A DNA stretch of 64,000 bases. Origin: Rhyacophila brunnea (Eukaryota > Arthropoda > Insecta > Trichoptera > Rhyacophilidae). Position numbers and translations under genes: made by a program. The notes below the pieces were generated by a model. That model ran no database searches. It was not told the DNA's origin and saw nothing but the letters and a program-made list of their open reading frames with translations. The stretch covers positions 372,001 through 436,000 of the forward strand of contig JAGYXB010001352.1 in the NCBI GenBank assembly GCA_022495005.1, written 5' to 3'. Below are positions 12,182 through 23,582 of the stretch, piece by piece (position 1 is the first letter of the stretch; each line of letters opens with the position of its first letter).

Positions 12182-12834
12182 AAAGCCATGAAGTCAAAAA
12201 TTCTCACATATTCCATGCACTCTACATTTAATATATTAATTATTGACTGGATTAATAGGAGTTCGCCCAAAATACCTACTATATTTTTGAATATCGGAAA
12301 AAATACGTAAAAAGTAAAAAAAAATCAATATTTATGTACAAAGCAGGTAGGTACCTACTATAATATTGTAAGAGAAGAATAGGTAAGGAAGAGAACAGGT
12401 GAACTATTTATTTCGACAGTGAAAATCCACTATTTCACAATATTGTCTATCATTTTGTGAAACCATCCATTTCCGATGTGAATTTCATCTTTTTAAAAAA
12501 TACTGTCTGAACTTTGTGAAAACGGTCTATTTAATTTTGCGAATATATTATATTATTCCACTTCAGATTTCATAAGACATTTACCTTTAGCGACTTTTGG
12601 TTCTGCATCACGTTCTTAGGTATATTGAGGCATTTTAGTTGAAAACAATTATTGATTGTCTTGAAAGTTTACTTCTTGTATTTTGTGGTGCTGCCGTTTT
12701 GTTTTGATTATTATTATTATTTTAATAAAATCCATTGATTCAGCTACTTACCTTGGATTAGGAAAGAATACTCGAAACATTAAAACTGGAATAACGCTTT
12801 TCAATATTAATAATTATTACTGCGTTACCTTCAT

Positions 12835-13165
12835 GCCCCCCACTCCTGAAGCGGGCCCCATACCTATCACTACAGCAGTGTGACGCTCTATATTAGCGTT
12901 TTCAAAATTTGTGTCCGAGGTTAAAGTAAGGATATTCTGTGTAATTTAGCGATTTTTTATGTTTATGAATACATCCACGTGAATTATTATGGAGTAGTAT
13001 CAACACAATAATCAAAATTGCATCACACAACCATTTGATTACATATATATTATATTAAATTGTGATCTATATTTATCTCACTTATATGGTCAACCCCTCA
13101 CGCCGGGCCCCCCTGACCTCGGGGTTCTAGGCTAGAGCCCTGTCAGTCCCCCCTGTGGGGACTAT
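12835..13165. mobile_element. MITE with GGCCCCC-rich ends (copy 1)
   Basis: gcccccccactcctgaagcg-like sequence with gcgggccccatacc on the left, and gccgggcccccctgacctcg plus tagagccctgtcag on the right, are found in the opposite orientation at 20275-20600. There, tctagcctgggggcccgg and cctgcttcaggatgtggggg form the ends. The interiors share the motif agtgtgacgct. Confidence 0.5.
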
Positions 13166-16118
13166 TCTTACCTTACTCGGTATTAAATTAAAATACTACA
13201 TTCTGAAGGCCCAAAAGCCCTAATCAAGATTGTTTGTTTTTTACACACGTACAGTAAAAACGAAACAATGATGCGGTTCGTCGATTGTATATGTACGAAT
13301 ACGCGGTCATCGGCTGCCAGGCATTTATCACGGCTCCCCCAGTGCTCGAAATGGATAATTTTCCAAAAATGTGTAATATTAGATACCTATAATAATATCT
13401 GTAACATAAAAATATATCTTAGTTTTTCATCATCGTCTTCGCCCAATACGTTATTGGCTATAATAACAATCAGTGGTAACATAAAAATATTTAATCATTT
13501 TAGTTTAAGAAATCGTTAATAGGTATTAACATTAATAATTATACAAATATATTATTATATACCTAAATGTATATGAATCATATTGGAGTGGAAAACATTA
13601 TTAAATACATGAAATAATAGACAAACTAATCTTAATTTCCAATACGAAAGATTTACAAATGTTGCATTCTTTATTAAATATGAATCATTTTAAACAACCT
13701 CAGAAGTGTAGGTACATATTATTAGAAAAAAATATTTACGTCATATGGGATAATTTATTCTAATAGGTTTCTAATGTTATTGAAACTTTACTGTTATATA
13801 CAGGAAAAAATTTCATATATTTAACCCATTGGATCCGCGTTAATTTTATTTAAATATTTTTATTACATATTAATTATTGCACCTTAAAGTTTTAACATGT
13901 ATTCGATGATTACGAATATGTAAGTAAGTATATTAATAATGGAATTATTTGATTTAAGTTATTAAATTTATTATTATGCTAATTTAACCATCAAAAACAT
14001 AATTCATTCAACCCGAAAAATATGCGTGTAAAACTAAAACAAAATAGATTAGGATAAATAGTTATTTATCTGGCGATGCCGTAACATTGAGTAGGTAGGT
14101 AAAATAGCAAATACGTAATATGTTCTGGTCACAGGGAAAAGTATGACTGTAACTATTGGTAATATTTTCTGCTGACGTTTCTGACGAAATTTCATCTAAA
14201 TCTAGGTTGAATACATAGGCATCCCTTGGATAATCACCAAAAAAGGTTCTAATTGCTATCACTAATGTCGTTTTTTACTTATCGTTGTTGACTCGTCGTA
14301 TACAGTTCTAAATATTCTTTCGGTTGTCAAAAAAGATGTTTTTTGTGCATTTTATACACATGTAATAATTGCGTTATTATTAGAGGTTTGGATTATTTCC
14401 GATGCAGTGTTATGCGCTGCTGAAATTTTATGTTCATACTTATATTTTTTTAGATGATGTTGAATCACCGTTATGAAACACAAAACCTTGGTGCCGCTGT
14501 ATTGTCAACCTTATTTATTTTATCGGAGTAGATTCCTAAGGTTTCAACATATTTACGTAAAATACAATCTAAACCTCCATTATTTATATATAACCAGTCA
14601 TAATCATTTTTAAAACGATAAAATTGTACTTGTGACCGGTAAATTTATAGAATATTTTTCAATAGTTTCGGTTGAAACTTTGCGATCGTCTATTTTTTTT
14701 TCAATGTGCATAAATATTATTTTCCTGTGTAATGTCGTTGTTTGCTGAGGTTTTTAACCAACTTTTAAGAGAACCCATTTTCATTAAATGTAAAATTTTT
14801 TTAATTAAAACACAAAACTTATCAGAATATCGTACTGTCAGCACAAAACTAATTATTATAAACAATCAAATAAAATTACTTTTAGTTAAAATATTTACAA
14901 AAAAAGTATACATATGACCTATGGTACATAAATTAATAAATAAACACACGACACAACATTTGAATATATTATAACCGCAATGAATCTAAAATAAATTGAA
15001 TATTTCCGTTTATAAATTTATTATTTGTAAAATAATAAAAGAAGTTTTAAAAGACACGCGATAATCACGACTAGGTATATTAATGGTGGAATTATTTGAA
15101 TTAAATTATAAATAATGTATTATTGTACTAATTTAAATACCAAAAACACAATTCTTTCAACCCGAAAAAATATACTACTTATTTAGTATATTTTATAAGG
15201 GAGAAACAAGACTATATTAACTATTAACTATTTAATTTGAAATATTTTAACCCCTTAGAAAGTAAGTAGGTTATTTGAGGAATTTAAGCTTTTAAAAAAA
15301 AGTTTTGTTGACACAAATTTTGTCTGTAATAAAACAATAAAATTTAGCTCACATCTGTGAAGATCTAACTAGGTTTTTTCATGTATGCAATATTTATTTA
15401 GTTTACTCTTTTTTAGACAATGCATTTCTCGCCTAGAAGATGTAGGTACGTAGAATATTGGTGAACACAAAATTTATGACATGCGCACTCATACATTTTA
15501 TTTTTTTTAACACGTACCTACGCCCATCCCTAATATTTCGGTGCGTAATTTAATATTTAAAAAAATGCAATATTTTTTTCTGTGACTATAAATGAAAACA
15601 ATTGAGAGAAATATTAAACAATACTCTCAAGTACATATGGTCGTGTTTGAAAAAAAGTCTTTTTCGGAGGCCCATTTTATTGAATAGAGTATTGTCTTGA
15701 CCGTTTAAACCGCACTTTCTTAACCCAATCAATACCGGCAAGTTTTCCAGTGGATAATAGTAGTATCTACTAACAAATGATGCAGAAGAGTGGTTTGAAT
15801 CTTTGCTTACTTCACTGCATCAAAAGTTTTTCCCAAAAGTCAATAGATGGCTGAAAATATTAGATTAATCACGGCCCGGGAAAAAAACCGGAAATTTCCG
15901 GGTCCGGTATTAAAAGGATTAAGTACATGTTATTATGTACGCGGGTCATCCAGAAAAACCTGAGATTCTAAATCAGTAAAATTATTCTTTAACAACAAAA
16001 AAGATATTTTTGTTTTTTATTTACCTATCAATTCAGTTTCCTTCATTTTAATTGAATCTTAACCGGAACGTAATATTATCAAGTATGACGCTTGACGATT
16101 TAACGCTGTCCGTCGGAT

Positions 16119-16208
16119 ATTTCACGAACCGGTACGCCATCTTCGGAGTTTTTACGAACATGAACGGTATTCTCGAGGAATTCACGAACCGGAACGGCGT
16201 TCCTTGCG
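16119..16208. repeat. Three imperfect 30-bp tandem units
   Basis: Units starting ttcacgaaccggtacg, tttttacgaacatgaacgg and ttcacgaaccggaacgg follow each other at about 30-bp spacing. They encode a ten-residue periodicity on both strands (FTNRYAIFGV/FTNMNGILEE on plus; FRFVNSSRIP/FMFVKTPKMA on minus). Frames of 93 codons are open on both strands. Neither has a recognisable family. Confidence 0.55.
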
Positions 16209-17357
16209 TTCTGCTCCATTCCGAGCGCTGGCACTCCCCATACGCACGCACACTATCGACCGACCGCATTATTGTTTCGTTTTTACTGTACCTAATTAAG
16301 GTTTGGCATAGAGCTCTCATTTTTTCCAAATAAAAAAACCAGGAACAGAAAATATTAAATGAATTAGGTAGGTAAGTATGTGAGTATTACAAAATTGAAC
16401 GCAAAATTGGTAAAAATATTCATATTTATTTATTGTAATGATTTTAAAAGTAAAAAAATACAAAAAAACATTAGTCATATTAAAATCAAGAAGCTGGCAT
16501 ACATTGAATGTTTGATGCTATACGTATGGAATGCACAATATAAATTATGTACAGAATGCATTAAGGTTCCCTGCCTACCTGGACGGCTAGTCGCAACCAC
16601 AAGCTGCAGAAACTCATACCTATTCAATGAGCGACTTTGGCATGAGAAAATCAGGCTTTGTGGTGAGTGGATAGGTAGGTATCACACGTTGTCGATTCTA
16701 TGATTGAAGGATGCGTAGTAGGTATATGATAAATATTATAGCCGACCACACTGTTATGTGCCATTCAAATTTGTACCGTTAGTTAGTCAGCCAGTGGGTT
16801 CGACAGACTGAAACATGTTACAACTTGTTCATTTTCTTAAGTTTGTTGCATTATATTTATTGTTTCCTTCCTAGTAGTATTCCAGAATAAAAAACACTCT
16901 TCAGCCGGACGTCTCACAAGAAACACGCATTGTGTACCTAGTAATATTCAACCTTGTATTAAAACTTCAGTAATAATATATTATGTGATTTTGTGTTATA
17001 AATCGGAAATAAAGGAAAACGTTAAATATAATTAATAATATCTTTTAATAATTCCAACCCATAACAACACATTGCATACAGTCCTACAAACTTATCTGAA
17101 GAACGGTCAAAAATGGAACTACAAACTACCATATGGACGCCATTTTGAAAACGTCATTCGAATGTCTAGTTGCGAGTCTTGATTGGGTAGTTTTCGACTG
17201 TGGCTCCCCCATCGATTCTTCAGATAAGTTTATAGGTCTGTACCTCGACGTCTATCGATCATCTCGATGTATCATTGCATATCAAACTAGTGACTCACTG
17301 CTATTTGTGACTGGCTGTCTTGTCAGCAAATATTTATCTCTCAAATAATCCTACCTT

Positions 17358-20300
17358 TTATTTTTCAATCTTTTCACTTTGTGCACTGTTTATTTCGATA
17401 GCGATCTGATTTTGTATGAAAGTATGTAAACCGTTACCGAAAGTGTACATTTTTTCAAACCCATCAAGGGATTCAATACCCTTGATCACCTCTTTTATAC
17501 GCTTAGATAGAGAAGCACTAAAAGTATTCTTAGGGGAGGCAAAATCCATGTAACATCTTTTGTATTGAAAGCCTGTGCCTATGAAGTATTTTAGTAATGG
17601 TAGAACAATCAGATTGTATGCTACCAATGAGTCCAGAACACCTCCGGGAAGGCCAAATATAAACTTAATTCTTTTATCAAAAATACGTGTGGCGAAGATT
17701 GTCACTGCGTCCGGATTCGTGGTTACATGACTAAAATGAATCGACGCATGGAAATCGTCCTTCAAGACACATCTGAGAATGTATCGTTCCGGTGTATGTA
17801 ATTCCTCTGTGGCGATAATAACTATGTCGTCTGTTGTGAAAGCTCTCTCTAATGCCGCTTTAATGGGATTGGGATCCAGTTTTACAAAGCCCAAATTGTA
17901 GAAATCAATAGTCAGTTCTCTGTGAAATAAAAGCAAAAAGTATTGAAATATAAAAAAAATACCATAATATATTACCACACATGTGAATACAAAGACTTTC
18001 GACGCTTGCATCCAATCATCCAGCATTTAATGAAAGTATCTACATGTCTCGGAATACATGAGAAGAAAATATTATCAGTCACTATGTATACCGAACTCTT
18101 TTAAGAGTATATTTAATAGTCATAGTAATTAAAGTAATTTAAGAGTCTTAATTGAGTCGGGAGTTTAAATCATAGTAATTTAAGAGTCATAGCATCACAT
18201 ACGTGAAAAAAAATACAATTTATATGAGTTTTAAAGTACGAAAATCTGCATATTATTGTATACTTTGAACGACTCACTGTTTACCTATTATTATGAAATC
18301 GTGTATACAAATCACAATATTTTTTCAAACCTATTTAAGCCTACCTCTATTTTATCTAAATTACTTCTTTGTCTAAATGTCTAAAATAAATAAATGTTGC
18401 ACCAAAGGAATATACTTAGGTCTTTATTGTAGCCATCACGGGTACTAGATTACATCATATTAATACGTTGCATTCATTTTCACTACATTTTTCTCAGTTT
18501 GACATTCAGTGGACTTAACAACGTTTAATATCAGTCAACACCAATGTTCCCTGTAAGGTGTGCGTGTGTGCGCGCCCACACCTGCAAAATGTGTCCGCAC
18601 ACATGTTTTCAACTCCCGCACAGTCCCCACACAAAAATATTGTAAAGGACAGTTTACTTTGCCAGATTTTAGTATTATCTACAGGTGTGTTCAGTGTACG
18701 TAACAAACAATTCAAGTGAACAATACGATTCTACATGAGTACGAGTACAATTATACTTATTAATTATAGAAAACTTATCCCTTAAAAATGTCAAAAAGGA
18801 GTGGATGTGATATTTCAAATGCGATCATTAAGAAGAAATCCCGCGATAAATTTTAATTGGAATGGTTCTCTGAAATCGTCGAAACAGAAATTCCATCTTC
18901 AATGCATTCGCAAAAAGTAAGAATTGGTGATATATTTGTTTATTCGGAAACAGATGATTGTGTCAAATGCATCATATGCTTCGCAGCAAATATGCAAGGT
19001 GAATTCACGTCTGGAAAAAAGTGAATTGAATGGAAGTTGTATCTTTTAAAAAGGCATTTAAGTCAACAAGTGCACCGGCAAGCTATTATGAAATTTAAAA
19101 ATTGGTGGACTTTTGAAAGTAATGACGGAAACACCCGAAGAACGAAAGAATAGGATTGAGAAAATCTGGTTGCGTTCTAGTCAAAGTGTTAATTGATAAG
19201 GTAGGTACTATTGGCTATAAAAATAAATGCTCCTATTCATTAAAAAATATTTTTTGACGAATTACGTAAGTCCCGGTTTCATACATTATTTGTTGATGAA
19301 ATTACGGAGATATCTATGCAAAAAATGCTAATTTTGTACGTTAATTACGAAATTAATAAATACCTCAAAAATATAAGTTTTAATGAAAAATTGTATGTGC
19401 GTATTTGGGGGGGGAAGGTGGGTTGTGAATTTACCGCACCGCTCAGATGCGTTGATGATCCGCACACACAATAAAAAAAATAGAGGAAACGTTGATCAAC
19501 ACATATTATATAGAACAGTCAACTTTTCGGTTAACAGCTGGGCACACCGAATGCACAATTGAGACTGGAAAATATAATAACTATTTGACGAAATAGATAA
19601 AATAATGATCTAGGTGTTATTAATAATAAAGGTGACATTTTAACGATTTAGAAGTTTGATAGGTACAACAATATTTTAATAAGCCGAAAAATTGTTAAAA
19701 TGTTAGCTACAGCAGTGTTAAGAGAATAACATTTTAAAAAATCAACAACCTGACATTCATTAACTTTTCAAACTAATTATTGTAATTATCTAATTCCAGA
19801 AAAGAATGCATCTACAAACCATAAATAAAAATGTTAACATATTATAATATAATACCTTAGAAAGTTTTCCTGGACAATTCTATTAGTAACAGGATTCAAC
19901 AGACTATCAAATTTGTTGTTCAGACAACTCTCTATTGAAAAGAACGAGACTCTTGGCCTTGAGTAGATGGCGAAATCTTTTATTCCCAGATTGCTGAGAA
20001 GACCCTTTTCCAGTGGACCGATCATCGTGCCTTTATAGACTATGCTTTCACTTCTCTTGATGCCAAATCCATCAGGATGAATATTCTCCTTGTGGGAATT
20101 GAGAACAGTGAAATTTACACGGCCATTTTCTATCTTCAAATCACTGGTTTTCTGAAAAGAATAAATATTTTGAGAATTACCTAGTCTTCCCTATCAGAAG
20201 ACATGGTAGACATGAGTTGATTGTAAATGGCCTCCGTAACGACCATGTCAGGAAAAGAATGATAGCATACAGTATACAGCATGGCCCCCACAAGGAGAGG

Positions 20301-22376
20301 GGCTGACAAGGCTCTAGCCTGGGGGCCCGGCGTGATCAACCAGCTAATTGAGATTAACAAACATCTCAAATTTACTCTGCGGCGCTACCTTGCTTTAGGG
20401 TTATTAAATATTTAAAATATATGGTTGTGCGTTACAGTTTCATATGATATGATGATTGATATACTTAAAATGATAATTGCCGTGTAAAATTTGGGAAACA
20501 AAGCGTCACACTGCCCTTAACCTTAGCGATAGGTAGATGGGCCCGCCAAAGATCCTGGTCTGGGGGCCTGCTTCAGGATGTGGGGGCCATGGTATACAGT
20601 ATACACAATGACAACCGAACTGCCATCAAAGAGTGACAGCACGGTGCATTTTTAATTTATGTAGGTACGATTAAAGTTCTAATTGGTGGAAGTTTTGTAC
20701 TATATATTCCATACAGTCACACGGGTTTGTTTTAAATACACAACTGACAAAGATTTAAGTTTAATACTGTTATATTAAGATACCAACATGGCAGTAAGAG
20801 GATTTCCCATGCCCACAAAAAGGCCATCTGGAAAATTCACATGTTGTTTTTGCGTTTTAAGTGCGTATTAATACTAAGTATCGACCTTACAGGTTGAGCA
20901 AGTGGCTAACATCCATTTTAAGTGAAAACAAAAATCTGTTAATAAACGTCTACCATGTGGAGGTCCATATTATGTCCATTTAGGTTGAAATGTGGTGATT
21001 TAATGTAAAAAGAATTTCCCAGACATTGCAGAGTATTATATAATTATTATAATATTTTAGCAACATATTTGTTTAAGATGACTTTGAGTGGGCTCGCACA
21101 TCAGAACTCGCCGCATACGTCATCGTAAACCAAGAAACAAACGTTATCAAATGGAGCTTCGCAGATTGGCCGATGCAACTGCAACTCTACGACATGCGTC
21201 GAGTTGCGTTGGCCAAAGCCTGCATGTCGATGTCCGGCCAATATCGACTCCGCGGATGCACACAGCTGTACAATCGGCCATTTCTCTCCAGACTATCGCC
21301 GCGTTTGGCAGAGCTAGAGCTAGCAGTGCTAGGCAGATGTGCGAGGTTGTGATCATGCAACATTCGCCGGCAGTCTCGGAAGTTTTGATTTATGGCCGTC
21401 AAGCACACAAGGCGAGTTGTGATGTGCAAGCCGGCTAATGCAAGAATATGTAAATCGAATATGAAGTAGGTAGGAATACACACCTCTATAACACTGTTAC
21501 CAATTCCTTGAATGGCATCACCGGCGTTGATTTTCACACACTCACTTACATTTTCATTAGTAATCAATTTGCATATAGAGAAGGTATATTTTGAGTTTAT
21601 GTAATGTTTGTTACTATTGTAAACGAATCCATTTACTCTGGATATTGGAGTCGAGGGAAACTCTTTCGGAGTGGTAATATCTTCAGCTAAAACTGATCCT
21701 AAAATGTTTTCAATAGAACAATGCTCAATTTTACGGCTGAAGTCAAACAACAATCCAAATATGATTTGCAAAGCTTCATCGTATTTGTATATACGACAGT
21801 CATCATAGACTGATGTTTCAATTCGATTCGAATCAACTTTACTATTAGATCGACTTTTAATATCCGATGAAAATCGGGGCTGAGTAACTTCACCGCCTCT
21901 TTTAATAAATTAAGCGTTTGCGGTAACAATACCGACGTGCAAGCATCGTACAATATTTGTACGTCTTCTAAAGTTTCGGGGAAATCGAGAATGAGGGTGT
22001 TCTGTCGGTTTCCGCAAATCATTCGGCACGGCAAGACATTCAAAGGGCCTCGCAGAGCCTCCAGGCACTCAAAGAACAGATGAGAGTTAACGAGTTCGGT
22101 CTCGCGGATAACGTTTTGCACATCTATGATGGCGGGATCCTCAAAATGTACACCAGCACAGCCGAGTGTAATGATCAAATCGGTCATTAAAGTCTCCGAA
22201 TTAAACATAAGAAGTCTCCGAATTGTATCTCCATCTTTGAAAGCGTATTGAGTGTCTATATCGCCTTCTTTAAATGTCTCCTGCAGTGCATCCTTAAGAA
22301 AACAGTTTATATTCAAGATATTTTCATTTTCTTCAACATTATCATTGATTGTAATCAAAACAACACACTTCATTAT
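17358..22376 (-). CDS. Diverged gephyrin/cinnamon-like protein (MogA-MoeA), active-site motifs eroded
   Basis: Gephyrin-type proteins adenylylate molybdopterin (MogA-like G domain) and insert molybdate (MoeA-like E domain), finishing molybdenum cofactor in the cytosol. Exons are about 22376-21484 (one frame change inside), 20151-19856 and 17919-17358. Junctions are GT..AG with matching phases, giving about 580 aa against roughly 600-740 in the family. Start is MKCVVLITIND at 22373, after the acceptor acatttcag. G-domain landmarks: DLIITLGCAG (family LTTGGTG) and TLILDFPET (family LIINLPGS). E-domain landmarks: FPSTPISRVNGF (family PPFPASVKDGYA), GFGIKRSESIVYKGTMIGP (well conserved), TEELH at 17796-17810 (family SGGVS) and LPGGVLDS at 17628-17651 (family LPGNPVS). 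The MoeA catalytic Asp is Asn and the SGGxS motif is gone. It is probably a paralogue with altered or lost catalysis, or a young pseudogene. An upstream exon may exist. Confidence 0.85.
18542..19494 (+). mobile_element. Decayed hAT transposon with BED-like zinc-finger remnant
   Basis: It starts caatgttccctgtaaggtg and ends with the inverse-like agaggaaacgttg. Flanks gtcaacac (18534-18541) and atcaacac (19495-19502) form an 8-bp target duplication with one mismatch, diagnostic of hAT. Bases 18788-19130 encode a broken N-terminus: SGCDISNAIIKKKSRDKF, a stop, EWFSEIVETEIPSSMHS, then VKCIICFAANMQGEFTSGKK, a stop, and LLKRHLSQQVHRQA. The C..C...H....H spacing is that of the BED-like finger in ZNF862-type hAT proteins. 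Two in-frame stops and the missing transposase core make it dead. It lies antisense in the gephyrin-like gene's last intron. The terminal sequences recur at 58125-58714. Confidence 0.75.
20275..20600. mobile_element. MITE with GGCCCCC-rich ends (copy 2)
   Basis: Inverse-orientation copy of 12835-13165: catggcccccacaaggagag and tctagcctgggggcccggcg at one side, cctgcttcaggatgtggggg at the other. It is in the intron between exons 2 and 3 of the gephyrin-like gene. Confidence 0.5.
20880..20990 (+). mobile_element. tRNA-derived SINE (copy 2, partial)
   Basis: The body and tail survive as caggttgagcaagtggctaa, catccattttaagtgaaaac, aaaatctgttaataaacg and tggaggtccatattatgtcc. The tRNA-like head is absent. 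Confidence 0.6.
21060..21440 (+). other. GC-rich, coding-like island of unknown origin inside the gephyrin-like intron
   Basis: This 380-bp block is much richer in G+C than its surroundings. The plus-strand frame from about 21076 to a TGA near 21345 reads DDFEWARTSELAAYVIVNQE, then WSFADWPMQLQLYDMRRVA and YNRPFLSRLSPRLAELELAV. Third positions are often G/C, and three tryptophans are present. Two other long frames overlap it. The plus frame looks the most protein-like, but I do not recognise it. It may be a captured fragment of a host or mobile-element gene lying antisense to the host gene. Confidence 0.4.
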
Positions 22377-23443
22377 CTGAAATGTAAAAAAACAAGAAAT
22401 GAAAATAATCATTTAAACAATAAAATAATAATGGGGATACTAGGCACCTAGCAGAAAAAGTATCTACAGTACACTCTCAGTAATCCGCCGCTCGATTATC
22501 CGACAACTACTATAATCCGCCGTTATTTTTACTAGTCGAAAGCACAAAATCAAGCTCTATAATTCACCGGTATTCGATTGTCAAATTTAGTAGTCCGCCA
22601 CATACAAGTATACAACGCAGATGAGACGGGCTTATTTTGGAAACTTCTTTGTAAAACGTAGATACGTTCATCGCGAAGAAAGTAATGTACCTGGGAGGAA
22701 AGTGCCCAAGGGCCGCAACGCAATTATGCCGAGCTCCTATGCTACCGGGACACACAAAATGAAGCTTTTGGTCATAGGGAAAGCCAGGAATCCTAAGCCT
22801 TTCAAGAATATCTGCCTCACTGAACAACTGATTTACAACAATTAGTGATTTACTATATTTAGTTAATAAACTTAGTTTATAAATATATTGTATAATTTAG
22901 TAAATACTTACTTGATTTTAATTGAAGACCTTGGCCTAAAAACAGCAAATGTCACAAAACACTTTTTTTCAGGAAAGGGTAAAAACTTAATATCTTGGTT
23001 GTCAAAAGGTATTGTATTAATTTGACAATGAGGAAACATAGAGAAACCTTATATGCACTATATGGATGTAAAAAAATATTAAATTATTCGGTTAAATAGA
23101 TATTTAAAAAACAATGAGTGTGACATTTGCTGTTTTTACACAATTTTAGGACCTTTGTTGTTTTTATTGCAAAATTGAAAAGATGGAAATGTAAATAGTA
23201 TGACTAAAACTATAATTTTATTAAATAAAATAATGAATATATATTTCTGTTATTTTTAAATCATAATACAACATTTAATAAGGTTTGAACATATTATTTA
23301 CCTATTATAAAACGACTTCAATGTTTCTAAAAAATCAAGAATTTAATATTAAAAAAAAATGTTTTCAACCATGTTCGGGTTAATACTGATTAGCTTCATA
23401 TTATTATTTATTTAATTTAATAGAACAATTTTTTTAATATCTA

Positions 23444-23582
23444 CTTATTCCATTTTTAATAAATAAATCTGGACCGGTTTCATCCGCCTCTGTTTTTCTG
23501 CCAACGGTTTTTAACTGTTGAAAATGTCCCTCTAAGGCGGACGAAACCTGTCCAGATTTATTTATTAAAAGTGGAATAAGTA
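23444..23582. repeat. Near-perfect palindrome with 46-bp arms
   Basis: The left arm cttattccatttttaataaa, taaatctggaccggtttcat, ccgcct is repeated inverted as aggcggacgaaacctgtcc, agatttatttattaaaagtg, gaataag, with a loop of about 45 bp. A related end occurs near 50330 (taataaaagtggaattagta), so it is probably a tiny MITE. A transcript would form a long hairpin. Confidence 0.65.

Larger units (their letters stand above)
12182..17357. other. Gene-free interval between mRpL16 and the gephyrin-like gene
   Basis: This stretch is very AT-rich. It holds one MITE (12835-13165), degenerate tandem tttgtgaaa..tctat motifs near 12415-12540, and a small GC-richer tandem repeat at 16119-16208. No exon, RNA gene or coding LINE fragment was recognised in it. 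Confidence 0.6.
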
